Source of the DNA: Xanthomonas sp. CFBP 8443
Lineage (GTDB): Bacteria; Pseudomonadota; Gammaproteobacteria; Xanthomonadales; Xanthomonadaceae
Direction: 5' to 3'
Assembly: GCF_025666195.1 (NCBI RefSeq)
Contig: NZ_CP102592.1
Location: forward strand, 682,001-746,000
DNA length: 64,000 nucleotides
This document shows, in pieces, positions 46,696-55,015 of this stretch (position 1 is the stretch's first letter; every line of letters begins with the position of its first letter). The notes below the pieces were generated by a model. It did not search any database. It was not told the origin of the DNA and saw only the letters and a list, made by a program, of their open reading frames with translations. The position numbers were made by a program, and so were the translations under genes.

Positions 46696-48006
46696 ATGGA
46701 GGCAAAGCGAAAGATTCCGCTTTGGGGGGTAAGGCGCTTCGCACGTCAAGTTCTGGATGACCTGGCTGCGGTGTCGAAGGATCGAGATGAAATACACGCA
46801 ACGCTTTCGCGGATCGGAGGCATCAGCCAGCTGGAGCGCGAGCGAGAGATTGAGCGTTTGAACGTAGAGATAGCCTGCGCTTCAGCAACCTGGAAGGATC
46901 AGCTTGCAGCACTGACAGCGAAGCGAGATGAGCTGCTGCTGCAGCTCGATGAGTTGCAAAAACAGGTGGTTGAAACCCGCGAACGTGCATTGTTGCAGGA
47001 GTCGGGTGTGTACGAGTACGCACATCCGTTACAGGATGCTGTCGCGTACAAGGATCGGCTTGGCCAGATCCGTGAGCTAATAAAGGAGCTAAATAAGGCA
47101 GATGGCCATGCTGTTGTCGCGGCCATCGGCTGGACGGTCAACGGCTCAGAAGCACAAGGTAGGACCATGCTGCGGGACTACTGCAAGCTGATGTTGCGGG
47201 CTTTTAACGCGGAGGCAGATGTGCTGGTACGTGGCTTGAAGCCATATGCGCTTCCGGCCGCTATAGAGCGGATCGAGAAGGTGGCAAAGACGATCCAGCG
47301 CTTGGGCAAGACAATGAGCATCCGTATCACGGATGAGTACCTGCAACTCCGTATTGCAGAACTACAGCTGACAGCGGATTTCGTGCAAAAGAAGGCGGAG
47401 GAAAAGGAGGTGGAACGGCAGGAGCGCGAGCGGCTGCGTGAAGAGCGCAAGATCCAGCAGGAGATGGAGCGCGAGCGCCTAAAGCTAGAGAAGGAGCGAC
47501 AGCACTATGTGAACGCGCTGGCGGCCCTGGTGGCAAAGGGCGACTCAGAAGCTGCGGAGAGGATGCGTAATCAGGTGTCGGAAGTGGAGCGCGCAATTGC
47601 CGACGTTGATTACCGAGTAGCAAACATCAGGGCCGGCTACGTATATGTGATCTCAAACATTGGATCTTTTGGCGAATCTCTTATCAAGGTTGGAATGACC
47701 CGCCGTTTGGATCCTATGGATCGAATCCGTGAGCTCAGTGATGCATCTGTACCCTTCAATTTCGATGTTCACGCGCTCTTCTTCTCTAAGGATGCTGTCG
47801 GAATCGAAGCGGCAATGCATGCCAAGTTGGCTAAGAACCGTGCCAATCTCGTCAATCATCGTCGCGAGTTCTTCCGTGCCACGCCGCTGGACGCCAGAGA
47901 TATGCTCGCGGACCTCGCTGGCGATCTGCTTACATTTCACGATATTCCGGATGCGCTTGAATTCAGACAGAGCCAGAAGCTGCTCAATGGGGCTATTCCA
48001 ACGTAG
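46696..48006 (+). CDS. DUF4041-like coiled-coil protein with C-terminal GIY-YIG (T5orf172) domain
   Basis: 436 residues from the ATG at 46696 after GGAG. The N-terminal half is coiled coil (QLEREREIERLNVEI, LLQLDELQKQVVETRERALL). A central block with YKDRLGQIRELIKELNKA and DYCKLMLRAFNAEADVLV resembles DUF4041, followed by a highly charged helix. The C-terminal 95 residues are a T5orf172-type GIY-YIG nuclease: GYVYVISNIGSFGESLIKVGMTRRLDP (interrupted here at 20 by convention: GYVYVISN...IKVGMTRR), DRIRELSDASVPFNFDVHA and the distal HAKLAKNRANLVNHRREFFR. Such fusions are frequent in phages and defence islands. The substrate is unknown. Confidence 0.82.
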   Translation: MEAKRKIPLWGVRRFARQVLDDLAAVSKDRDEIHATLSRIGGISQLEREREIERLNVEIACASATWKDQLAALTAKRDELLLQLDELQKQVVETRERALLQESGVYEYAHPLQDAVAYKDRLGQIRELIKELNKADGHAVVAAIGWTVNGSEAQGRTMLRDYCKLMLRAFNAEADVLVRGLKPYALPAAIERIEKVAKTIQRLGKTMSIRITDEYLQLRIAELQLTADFVQKKAEEKEVERQERERLREERKIQQEMERERLKLEKERQHYVNALAALVAKGDSEAAERMRNQVSEVERAIADVDYRVANIRAGYVYVISNIGSFGESLIKVGMTRRLDPMDRIRELSDASVPFNFDVHALFFSKDAVGIEAAMHAKLAKNRANLVNHRREFFRATPLDARDMLADLAGDLLTFHDIPDALEFRQSQKLLNGAIPT

Positions 48007-48289
48007 AAATTAAGTGAACACGTAGCGGTTCTTCCGCCCAAGTCGCTAGGGCGTCCAACTCCTCTGGCCTGGCTCACCTCCAACACCAGGAGGCGCCGGT
48101 GCCCGCTTCCAACACGCTCACGGCTGTGCCAGCACGCTCATGGCGCCGCTGCGCAGTCGATCAAATGGGTCTACGTCCACGTGGCCGATTGCCGTGCACC
48201 GGCCACTTAGAGAGTTCACGCTTCCGAGAGAACATACGCGATCAGGCGATGGCGCGGCGTCGGCCAACTTGCGGCCTCGACCGCCGTGC

Positions 48290-48940
48290 CTACGGCTCCA
48301 GCAACTGGTGCAGCAGCTTGCGGTGCGTTTCCTTCATGCGTTCCACTTCTTCCGTGGCGGCGTCGCCGAACACCAGTTTGGCGATGCCGGCGTACACGAA
48401 CGGGGTCATGGCGAAGTGGAAGTGTTCGCTGAGCGGGCTGCGCTTCATCCGGCCCGCCGCCACCTGCTCGTCGATGATGGCCTGGCGCTCCGTGCGTGCG
48501 TTGACGTTGGATTCGTTCCACTTGGCCAGCACGTCCGGGATGCGATGCCCTTCGGCGATCATCAACCGCAGGATGGCCAGGGCCTCGGGCGTGAACGAGG
48601 CATAGGTGACATCGACCAGGTTGTCGATGAAGCCGGGCACGTCGTGGGTGTCCTCGATCTGGCGCCAGTTGCCTTGGCTCCTTCCCAGCGCGGACAGCGA
48701 CCGCAGCAGGGTCTCGAAGATCTCGTCCTTGCTGGAGAAATGCACGTAGACGTTGGCCTTGGAGATGCCGACGCGCCGCGCAATCATGGCGATGCTGGTG
48801 GCGGCGAAGCCCTGCGCGCTGAACTCGACCAGCGCGGCCTCCAGGATCTGCTTGCGGCGGATCTCCGGGGAAAGCCGCGTCCTTTTCTTCTTGGTGCCAT
48901 CCGCCGTTTCAGGCGTTTTTTTCGCGTTCTTCGTCGCCAT
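48290..48940 (-). CDS. TetR family transcriptional regulator
   Basis: 216 residues from the ATG at 48940, which has GGAGG just upstream. A Lys-rich start is followed by the TetR helix-turn-helix: RRKQILEAALVEFSAQGFAA, TSIAMIARRVGISKANVYVHF and SSKDEIFETLL. The C-terminal ligand domain contains NLVDVTYASFTPEALAILRLM and resembles TetR_C proteins of the AcrR/RutR broad group. It is divergent from the MipA gene, with two palindromic GACCG/CGGTC-type operators between them, so it probably represses mipA and itself. Confidence 0.88.
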   Translation of the reverse strand: MATKNAKKTPETADGTKKKRTRLSPEIRRKQILEAALVEFSAQGFAATSIAMIARRVGISKANVYVHFSSKDEIFETLLRSLSALGRSQGNWRQIEDTHDVPGFIDNLVDVTYASFTPEALAILRLMIAEGHRIPDVLAKWNESNVNARTERQAIIDEQVAAGRMKRSPLSEHFHFAMTPFVYAGIAKLVFGDAATEEVERMKETHRKLLHQLLEP

Positions 48941-49172
48941 CGGTGCCTCCATCGTTCGGGCCGTTCCGGTCCCGCCAGGGCCAAGCCGGGCAAGTCTGCA
49001 AACGCGGCAAGCGACCTTGACCCGTCAGTGTAGCGGGTGGCGCCACGGCGGCGGCAGTGGCTGGACCGGCTGCAGCATTGGGTTGGCTTGTGCTGCGCTG
49101 ACGCGGTGCATATCGGGATGCAGCGAGCGGCGGGCGCGCAAGCTGAACGCCCAGTTACCGCAGTCCGCCATG

Positions 49173-49192
49173 TAATGACCGTTCGGTCATTA
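49173..49192. promoter_or_regulatory. TetR operator, site 1
   Basis: TAATGACCG TT CGGTCATTA is a perfect 9-bp inverted repeat with a two-base centre. The GACCG/CGGTC core is typical of TetR sites. It lies in the tetR-mipA divergent gap. Confidence 0.8.
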
Positions 49193-49208
49193 TAACGCTA
49201 GGATCTCT

Positions 49209-49226
49209 ACTGTCCGATCGGTCAGT
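49209..49226. promoter_or_regulatory. TetR operator, site 2
   Basis: ACTGTCCGATCGGTCAGT is palindromic at all but one position pair and shares the CCG/CGG core with site 1. The centres of the two sites are 35 bp apart, close to three and a half turns of DNA. Confidence 0.72.
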
Positions 49227-49344
49227 AAGGCGGTGTTCCCACCACGCGACGCGGCGGCGATCGGGCGGGAGCGGCCGCTCTGCCGCCAGGGCAACCCCAA
49301 CCGCTTGCCGGCCACCGATGGCCGGCCCTATCGAGGATTCAAAG

Positions 49345-50157
49345 ATGCGTCATGAGGAATCTCGTCGTTCGTCGCCAAACACATCGTCGCCGCGCGCGGC
49401 TCTGGGGTGGGCCGGTGTTCTTTCCATCGGACTGGCCGCTGCGCTGCCCGCCGGCGCCCAGGAGGCCGAGGTGCCGGAGGCCAAGACATCGCGCTGGGGA
49501 ATCGGGCTGGGCGCCGCGGTGATCGACCGCCCTTACCGCGACTACGACCAGGAAACGAAGGGGCTGCCGATCGTCTATTTCGAGAACCGCTGGACGGAGA
49601 TCAATGCGGGACGGTTCGACTTCAAGATCAACGACAGCGACGTGCTGAACCTCCGCGTGCGGGCGCGCTACGCCATGGACGGCTACGACCCGGAGGACTC
49701 CGATTACCTGCAAGGCATGCAGGAGCGCGACGACAGCATCTGGGCAGGCGCTGCGGTGACCTGGAACAGCCCGTTTGCCGAGATCTCCGCCGAGTACCTG
49801 GTGGACGTGATGGACAAGAGCGAAGGCGCGCGCGGACGCGTGCAGGCCGAGCGCCGCTTCGGCATGGGCCGCTTCGGCCTGACACCGCGTGTGGCCGCGG
49901 AATGGGTCGACGACAAGTACGTGGCCTATTACTACGGCGTGCGTCCCGAGGAAGCCACGCTGGCCCGCCCAGCCTATGACGGCGAGGGCACGGCCAATGT
50001 CGAGCTGGGCCTGCGGCTGGACTACAGCCCTGCCGAGCGACACACGTTCTTCGTGGACGTGGCCGGCACCCAGTTCGGTGATGGGATCAAGGACAGCCCG
50101 TTGCTCGAGCAATCGCGACAGACCCGGATCTCGGCTGGCTATCTGTTCCGGTTCTGA
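49345..50157 (+). CDS. MipA/OmpV family outer-membrane protein
   Basis: 270 residues from the ATG at 49345; an ATG at 49318 has no ribosome site. The signal peptide ends ALPAGAQ. The mature protein is a beta barrel of the MipA/OmpV type: RWGIGLGAAVIDRPYRDYDQ, GLPIVYFENRWTEINAG, AAVTWNSPFAEISAEYLVDV and a C-terminal ISAGYLFRF with terminal Phe as BAM signal. MipA was described as a scaffold for murein enzymes, and OmpV-type porins carry small molecules. Control by the divergent TetR protein suggests induction by a small compound. Confidence 0.88.
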   Translation: MRHEESRRSSPNTSSPRAALGWAGVLSIGLAAALPAGAQEAEVPEAKTSRWGIGLGAAVIDRPYRDYDQETKGLPIVYFENRWTEINAGRFDFKINDSDVLNLRVRARYAMDGYDPEDSDYLQGMQERDDSIWAGAAVTWNSPFAEISAEYLVDVMDKSEGARGRVQAERRFGMGRFGLTPRVAAEWVDDKYVAYYYGVRPEEATLARPAYDGEGTANVELGLRLDYSPAERHTFFVDVAGTQFGDGIKDSPLLEQSRQTRISAGYLFRF

Positions 50158-50248
50158 CACGGCACCGCACCGGCGGCGCACGCGACGTTGCCATGCATGG
50201 GCAGCACGCGTGCGATGCCTTCCACCACAGTTGCAGATGGAGCGATGC

Positions 50249-50431
50249 ATGTTTCCTGGATCTTCGAAGCGAAACCAGTCTTCCCCGTCGCACCAAGACA
50301 GCGGCTACTGGTTCGACTTGCCCGACATCAAACGGCGCAACGCGCGCCGGCAGAGAGGACGTTTGGTCGGGATCGGCCTGGCCGTGGCGGCGGCGCTGCT
50401 GACGTTCGTGCTGTTCGGCGACAGTGCTTGA
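50249..50431 (+). CDS. 60-residue single-span membrane protein
   Basis: From the ATG at 50249 with GGAG six bases upstream. The N-terminal 40 residues are polar and basic (GYWFDLPDIKRRNARRQRGR), then one helix (LVGIGLAVAAALLTFVLFG) ends the protein. The positive charges just before the helix place the N-terminus in the cytoplasm. It may be cotranscribed with mipA, 91 bp upstream. Family unknown; coding appearance and ribosome site support it. Confidence 0.6.
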   Translation: MFPGSSKRNQSSPSHQDSGYWFDLPDIKRRNARRQRGRLVGIGLAVAAALLTFVLFGDSA

Positions 50432-50444
50432 GAACGCTGCGGCG

Positions 50445-50999
50445 CTACCGCTGCGGCACCGCAGGCACCTCGACCTCGACCCGTACCGGTACGCCAAGCG
50501 ACTGCGTCAGCTCCGCTTCCTTCGCCTTGCCGGCAGCACTGTCTGGCGCGATCGCGATGACGATCGCGCCGCTGCGTTCGTCCACGTAGCGGGCGTGCGC
50601 CGTCGGCAGCGCCGCCGCGATCTTGGCCGTGCTGTCGGCCATGATCCGGTTCAACTCCGCGAACGAGTGGGCAGCGCCGGGTTCGAACACCACCTGCAAC
50701 GAGCCGCCTGCCACGGTGTGCGTTTCCGGTGCCACGGGCTCCATGCCGGTGAGCCGGACCACGATCCGCTTCTGCTCGCGCTCGTAGTAGAGCCCGGCCA
50801 GGCGTTCGGCGTATTGCGTGCGGATACGCTCCACGATCGGGCCGGTGGCCGCCTCCACGCGTTCGTCCGGCGCGGCTGCCGCCGGCGCCGTTGCGGCCGC
50901 GTCGGCCGGCGCGCTCGCCGGCCCTGGCGTGGTGTCGTCTGCCGTGCCGCACCCCGTTGCGCCCAAGCACATCATCAATGCAATTCCCGGAACTCGCAT
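50445..50999 (-). CDS. Lipoprotein resembling the propeptide of the adjacent protease
   Basis: 184 residues from the ATG at 50999. The signal sequence has Cys17 in GATGC, a plausible but imperfect lipobox. An Ala/Pro linker follows, then a domain alignable with the propeptide of the upstream serine protease. Shared blocks are RTQYAERLAGLYYE against RTQYADRLAGMYLE, VVRLTG in both, VVFEPGAAHSFAEL against VTFVPGATHTVAQL, YVDERSGAIVIAI against YVDERTGTIVIEV, and GVPVRVEV against GVPVRIEV. It has no protease domain. The protease gene ends 88 bp upstream. A membrane-held propeptide could act as foldase or inhibitor in trans. Confidence 0.75.
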   Translation of the reverse strand: MRVPGIALMMCLGATGCGTADDTTPGPASAPADAAATAPAAAAPDERVEAATGPIVERIRTQYAERLAGLYYEREQKRIVVRLTGMEPVAPETHTVAGGSLQVVFEPGAAHSFAELNRIMADSTAKIAAALPTAHARYVDERSGAIVIAIAPDSAAGKAKEAELTQSLGVPVRVEVEVPAVPQR

Positions 51000-51087
51000 G
51001 GCGCTTCCCACGTTGGCCAGAAGATCGGCCATATATACACCGGCCGATCTCCAGTACACGCTGCGCAGCATCATGCTGCGCTTCGCT

Positions 51088-52344
51088 CTACGGATAGAGC
51101 AGGTTGAGCCCCATGCTGTCGTAGGCCCAGTCGGTGCTGGTGTAGTAGCACGGGCTGCCGCCTGCGGTGGGTCCGGCGAAGTGGATGCCCGCGGCGAGCG
51201 TGGTGCCGGTGAACCAGGGGCCGCCGCTGTCGCCGCCGATGCAGAACAGCGAGGCGCCGGCCACGCGCACGTACACCGCATTGCAGGCGGAGGTGTTGCT
51301 GGGGCCGCAGATGCTGCCGGGGTTGGCCACGGTCGACTGCACGCTGCCGCAGTTGTAGCCGCCGTTGCGACCGTAGTGGCAGTGCACGGCGCCGGTCGTG
51401 GTTGCGGCGCGGGTGCGACGGCCGGTCGCCGCGCGCCAGGCGTCGGCGTAGAAGTAACCACCGAACGCGACGGCGGTGTTGCCCAGGCGCAGCAGGTCCG
51501 CATTCGCGTTGGCCAGCAGCGCCACCTCGTTCAGCGTGTGCGATGCGCCATCGATGCCGGAGTAGGTCTGCGCCGCGCCGGTGTCGCAATGCCCGGCCGT
51601 CAGCACGCCGTGCTGGTTGCTGGCTGCATGGTTGACCGCGAAGCCCGTGGTGCACAGTGACGAGATACTGCCGCTGCCATAGACCGCCTGCGTCACCGCG
51701 CGTGGCGAAACCTCGATGCGCACCGGTACGCCCGCGAGCTGCTCGAGCTGCCTGGTCAGTCGGGCCGTGCTGCGGGTGTCCTGGTCCACCTCGATGACGA
51801 TCGTGCCGGTGCGTTCGTCGACGTAGCCGGCATGGACGCCGGATGCCTCGTCGCGCAGGCCGGTCGCCAGCGCACGTTCCAGTCCGCTGGTCAGTTGCGC
51901 GACGGTATGCGTCGCACCGGGCACGAAGGTGACTTCGAGCGGATCGGTGCCGAAGGTGTGGAACTGGGTGCGCACCGCCTGGTCGCCGGTCAGGCGCACG
52001 ACCAGCCTGTCGACCGGAGCGTGTTCGAGGTACATGCCCGCGAGCCGATCGGCGTATTGCGTGCGCAGCGTGTCCGCCAGGCCGGCGGCGTGCTCCTGCA
52101 CGTTGATGATGCTGCGGGCGCGCGTGGGATCGACATCCAGTGCGGCCGCAATGGCGGGCAGATCGTGCTCTACCGCCTGCGCCGCTGTCAGCGCATCGCT
52201 CGGCGCCGTCTGCGGCGCCGCTGCGTTCGCGGCACCTGCCGTCACCGCTGCCATGGCCGCTGCCAGGGCCAAGCCCATGCCGTGCATCTTTATCGTCTTG
52301 GTTCCTGTTGCCGACAGCCGCGCGCTCAACCGTTCGAGGTTCAT
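51088..52344 (-). CDS. Secreted chymotrypsin-like serine protease with propeptide (alpha-lytic/streptogrisin type)
   Basis: 418 residues from the ATG at 52344 with AGGAGA upstream. A signal peptide (to about residue 42) is followed by a propeptide of about 175 residues. The protease domain has the catalytic triad His252 in LTAGHC, Asp283 in NADLLRLG and Ser373 in GGDSGGPW. Cysteines at 231/253, 322/332 and 368/399 fit the disulfides of the alpha-lytic protease family. That family is secreted, and its propeptide is required for folding. A separate propeptide-like lipoprotein lies downstream in the same operon. Such proteases help bacteria lyse other cells or feed on protein. Confidence 0.92.
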   Translation of the reverse strand: MNLERLSARLSATGTKTIKMHGMGLALAAAMAAVTAGAANAAAPQTAPSDALTAAQAVEHDLPAIAAALDVDPTRARSIINVQEHAAGLADTLRTQYADRLAGMYLEHAPVDRLVVRLTGDQAVRTQFHTFGTDPLEVTFVPGATHTVAQLTSGLERALATGLRDEASGVHAGYVDERTGTIVIEVDQDTRSTARLTRQLEQLAGVPVRIEVSPRAVTQAVYGSGSISSLCTTGFAVNHAASNQHGVLTAGHCDTGAAQTYSGIDGASHTLNEVALLANANADLLRLGNTAVAFGGYFYADAWRAATGRRTRAATTTGAVHCHYGRNGGYNCGSVQSTVANPGSICGPSNTSACNAVYVRVAGASLFCIGGDSGGPWFTGTTLAAGIHFAGPTAGGSPCYYTSTDWAYDSMGLNLLYP

Positions 52345-52659
52345 CGTCGCTCTCCTGTGGATGGAAGGCCGCGGGACGCCGCGACCAAGGCGACTGTAGG
52401 AAGCACGCATTCGGTTTTTCTGTGATGGACAGGATGGTCTGGCCAGGGCGCCGACACTTGTCTACCCCAGGTGCCAGGGCACGGAATGCACTTCACTGCG
52501 AGAAGCATTGCGTGGCGCTTCGGTTTACTTGGTTTATCTGGAGAAAATCAAAGAAAACCTAGATCTGAAATCCATATTTGCGCGCTTGAGATGTCTACAA
52601 ACTATTTTTCGAATCGGCGTAGCGTCTATCCACATCTCTCTGAAACCGGGGCGGCCTTT
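52345..52659. other. Divergent promoter region between protease and borosin operon
   Basis: Contains a clearly AT-richer patch at about 52515-52620 (for example GAGAAAATCAAAGAAAACC) ahead of the methyltransferase. This is likely the promoter and leader of the RiPP operon. No palindromic operator was obvious. Confidence 0.45.
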
Positions 52660-54012
52660 ATGTCAAGCGGCGAGCAAGGTGCTGTGCGTGAGAAACAGGG
52701 AAGGCTGGTTGTCATCGGTTCCGGAATCAAGGCCGTGTCGCATTTCACGCTGGAAGCCCAGGCGCATATCCAGCAGGCGGACATCGTGCTGTACGCCGCC
52801 GCCGATCCGGTCACCGATATGTGGATCGAGGCGCAGAACTCCAATGCCTTCGATCTTTACGAGTACTACGCCGACGACAAGGCGCGAATCATCACCTACG
52901 TGCAGATGATCGAGCGGATCATGGCCGAAGTGCGTGCGGGAAAGTATGTTTGCGCACTGTTCTACGGCCATCCCGGGGTGTTCGTGACGCCATCCCACAA
53001 CGCGATCGAGATCGCGCGCCAGGAAGGCTACGACGCGGTGATGCTGCCAGCGGTGTCGGCTGAGGATTGCCTGTACGCCGATCTCGGTGTGGACCCGAGC
53101 GTGCCGGGCATGCAGATCTACGAGGCCACCGATTTCCTGCTGCGCCGGCGCAAGATCGATACCACCGCCAACTTCGTGCTGTGGCAGGTCGGTTGCATCG
53201 GCGATCTGGGCTTCAAGTTCGGCGGCTACAAGAACGACAAGTTCGATGTGCTGCTCGATTATCTCGAAGAGATCTACGGCCCCGATCATCCGGCGATCAA
53301 TTATGTCGCCAACATGTTCGCCGGCCCGCCGCAGATCGATCGCTATGTGATCCGCGACTATCGCGATCCGGAGGTGAAGGCGAAGGTGTCCGGCATCTCC
53401 ACGTTCTTCATTCCGGCCAAGGACGCGATCCAGTCCGATCCGGACATGCTCGCCAAGCTCGGCCTGGCCAAGATCAGCGAGGCGCGGCGCACGCCGCTGA
53501 TCTGCGACCGCGACGATTATCCGGTCTTGGCCGAGATCGCCCGCCGCAACATCCACAACCACAAGGTGCCTGCTGGCTACAAGTACAGCTTCGCCTCCGA
53601 GCCGCTATACCAGACGCTGCTCACGCTTGCACTGGACCAGCGCGCCCAGGGCGAGTTCCGCACCAACCCCAAGGCCTACCTCGACGCCCGCGCTGGCCTG
53701 ACCGCCGACGAGCGGCGTTCGCTGCTGCTGCAACACACCGGCGTGACCCGGATGATGTTCAAGCGCGATCCGGACAAGGAGGCGGTGCGCTTCGTTGGCG
53801 CCGCGCTGCTCGATCCGGCGTTGGCACGCGGCTATCGCGACCGGCAGGTCGCGGTCGCGCAGGCCGTCGCCGACCGCGAGATCGCCATCGGGGAATACGA
53901 AGGCCTGGTCGCGTCCTGGCTGCGGCAGCGCGGCTACGCCGCCACGCCCTCCGCGGTAACCCGCGCCATGGCCGAGGTCCACACCAGCAAAGACAGCTTG
54001 ATAGAAGCCTGA
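52660..54012 (+). CDS. Borosin-type peptide backbone alpha-N-methyltransferase
   Basis: 450 residues from the ATG at 52660; an ATG at 52591 is possible, and neither has a strong ribosome site. It aligns along its length with fungal OphMA: VVIGSGIKAVSHFTLEA, FYGHPGVFVTPSH, VSAEDCLYADLGVDPSVPG and GISTFFIPAKDA. The catalytic tyrosines and arginine of OphMA (Y63, Y66, R72, Y76) fall at Y67, Y70, R76 and Y80 here, in LYEYYADDKARIITY. A clasp-like region follows (residues 316-367, LLTLALDQRAQGEFRTNP, LTADERRSLLL). A further 80-residue extension comes next, with no hydrophobic core peptide at the C-terminus. It should methylate backbone amides of a separate substrate using S-adenosylmethionine. Confidence 0.9.
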   Translation: MSSGEQGAVREKQGRLVVIGSGIKAVSHFTLEAQAHIQQADIVLYAAADPVTDMWIEAQNSNAFDLYEYYADDKARIITYVQMIERIMAEVRAGKYVCALFYGHPGVFVTPSHNAIEIARQEGYDAVMLPAVSAEDCLYADLGVDPSVPGMQIYEATDFLLRRRKIDTTANFVLWQVGCIGDLGFKFGGYKNDKFDVLLDYLEEIYGPDHPAINYVANMFAGPPQIDRYVIRDYRDPEVKAKVSGISTFFIPAKDAIQSDPDMLAKLGLAKISEARRTPLICDRDDYPVLAEIARRNIHNHKVPAGYKYSFASEPLYQTLLTLALDQRAQGEFRTNPKAYLDARAGLTADERRSLLLQHTGVTRMMFKRDPDKEAVRFVGAALLDPALARGYRDRQVAVAQAVADREIAIGEYEGLVASWLRQRGYAATPSAVTRAMAEVHTSKDSLIEA

Positions 54013-54055
54013 TCTTCCGCCGCTCCTTCCATCTGCAGGACAAGAGGACACGACA

Positions 54056-54970
54056 ATGGCGACCTTCGATCCGTCCGGAACCTACATGACCAGCTGGCTG
54101 CAACCGGACGGGAAAACCTATATTCCCGGCCCGGTGGTGATCGATGCCAGCAGCCAGTCGATCACGCTCAATGGCGCGGCGATCAACTCCCCGGCGTTCA
54201 CCGCGACTGGAGTGAGCTGGTCCGCGTCGAGCAACAACGCGACCTCGGCGCAGCTGACGTTCTACCAGAATGCCGGCGTCAACGGCTTCGTCGGCCTGTT
54301 CGCGCAGGGCAGCGATCCGCTGCCGGCGGCCAACAATCTATTCGGCAATGCCGGCACCGCGACCCAGCAACTGTCGACGTGGAACGGCACCTACAACCTG
54401 TTCAGTCTGACCAGCGACGGCAAGAGCACGGAGCTCAGCGACAAGCTGGTGATCAATGCGCCCGAGGTCACCTATGCCGGATCGGTCGTCAACAAGCCGG
54501 TCTATACCGGCGAAAAGGGGCCGAACGGCGAGATCGACCAACTCGCATGGTTCAGCCAGAACGGCAATCCGCAGAACGCGATCATCCAGTTCTCCAATTC
54601 GCAGGCGCCGACGCTGACGCTTTACGGGGAGATGTGGAACAGCGGAGCGCAGCCCACCTACGTGAACCTCTCGGGGACCACCAAGTCGACGACCAGTCCG
54701 CCGAACATCACCGTGATCGCCGCGATGATCAGCAACACGTCGACCGAAGTGACCACCGAGGTGACGACGGAAGTCACCACGGAGGTGACCACCGAGGTCA
54801 CGACCGAAGTGACCACCGAAGTCATGACCGAGGTCGCGGTCGCGGTGGTCGAAGTGCTGGCGGAGGAAGACGACAATCCGTCGCTCGGGTCGGCGAAGGC
54901 GTCGCGTCCCAAGGACGATACGGTGGCGGCGGAAAACCTGCTCACCAAGGCGCTGGCGCTTGCGGGCTAG
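54056..54970 (+). CDS. Candidate borosin substrate protein with TEVT repeats
   Basis: 304 residues, 43 bp after the methyltransferase, with GAGG upstream. The first 215 residues are beta-rich and look like two related halves (TYIPGPVVIDASSQSITLNG, SDKLVINAPEVTYAGSVVNK; LTFYQNAGVNGFVGLFAQG, LAWFSQNGNPQNAIIQFSN). Then come a hydrophobic NITVIAAMIS, eight four-residue repeats (six TEVT, then TEVM and TEVA; residues 230-261), VAVVEVLAEEDD, and a tail ending ENLLTKALALAG. There is no signal peptide. Position, repeats and lack of an enzymatic motif suggest it is the peptide substrate of the methyltransferase; this is inference. The family is unknown to me. Confidence 0.65.
   Translation: MATFDPSGTYMTSWLQPDGKTYIPGPVVIDASSQSITLNGAAINSPAFTATGVSWSASSNNATSAQLTFYQNAGVNGFVGLFAQGSDPLPAANNLFGNAGTATQQLSTWNGTYNLFSLTSDGKSTELSDKLVINAPEVTYAGSVVNKPVYTGEKGPNGEIDQLAWFSQNGNPQNAIIQFSNSQAPTLTLYGEMWNSGAQPTYVNLSGTTKSTTSPPNITVIAAMISNTSTEVTTEVTTEVTTEVTTEVTTEVTTEVMTEVAVAVVEVLAEEDDNPSLGSAKASRPKDDTVAAENLLTKALALAG
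54743..54838 (+). repeat. Eight 12-bp coding repeats (TEVT units)
   Basis: In-frame units of ACC/ACG-GAA/GAG-GTG/GTC-ACC/ACG. The protein repeat is nearly exact while synonymous codons vary among units, which suggests selection on the peptide and not a recent slippage. Confidence 0.9.
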
Positions 54971-55015
54971 GCCGCGGCGCCGGTTCGGTGCGGTCGACGA
55001 AGGGTAGGGCCCGTC

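Noticed and set aside
54743..54838. TEVT repeats as simple-sequence slippage or a non-coding artefact
   Set aside because: The frame is open over 304 codons with a ribosome site and correct operon spacing, and codons vary synonymously between units, which argues for a real, selected peptide repeat.
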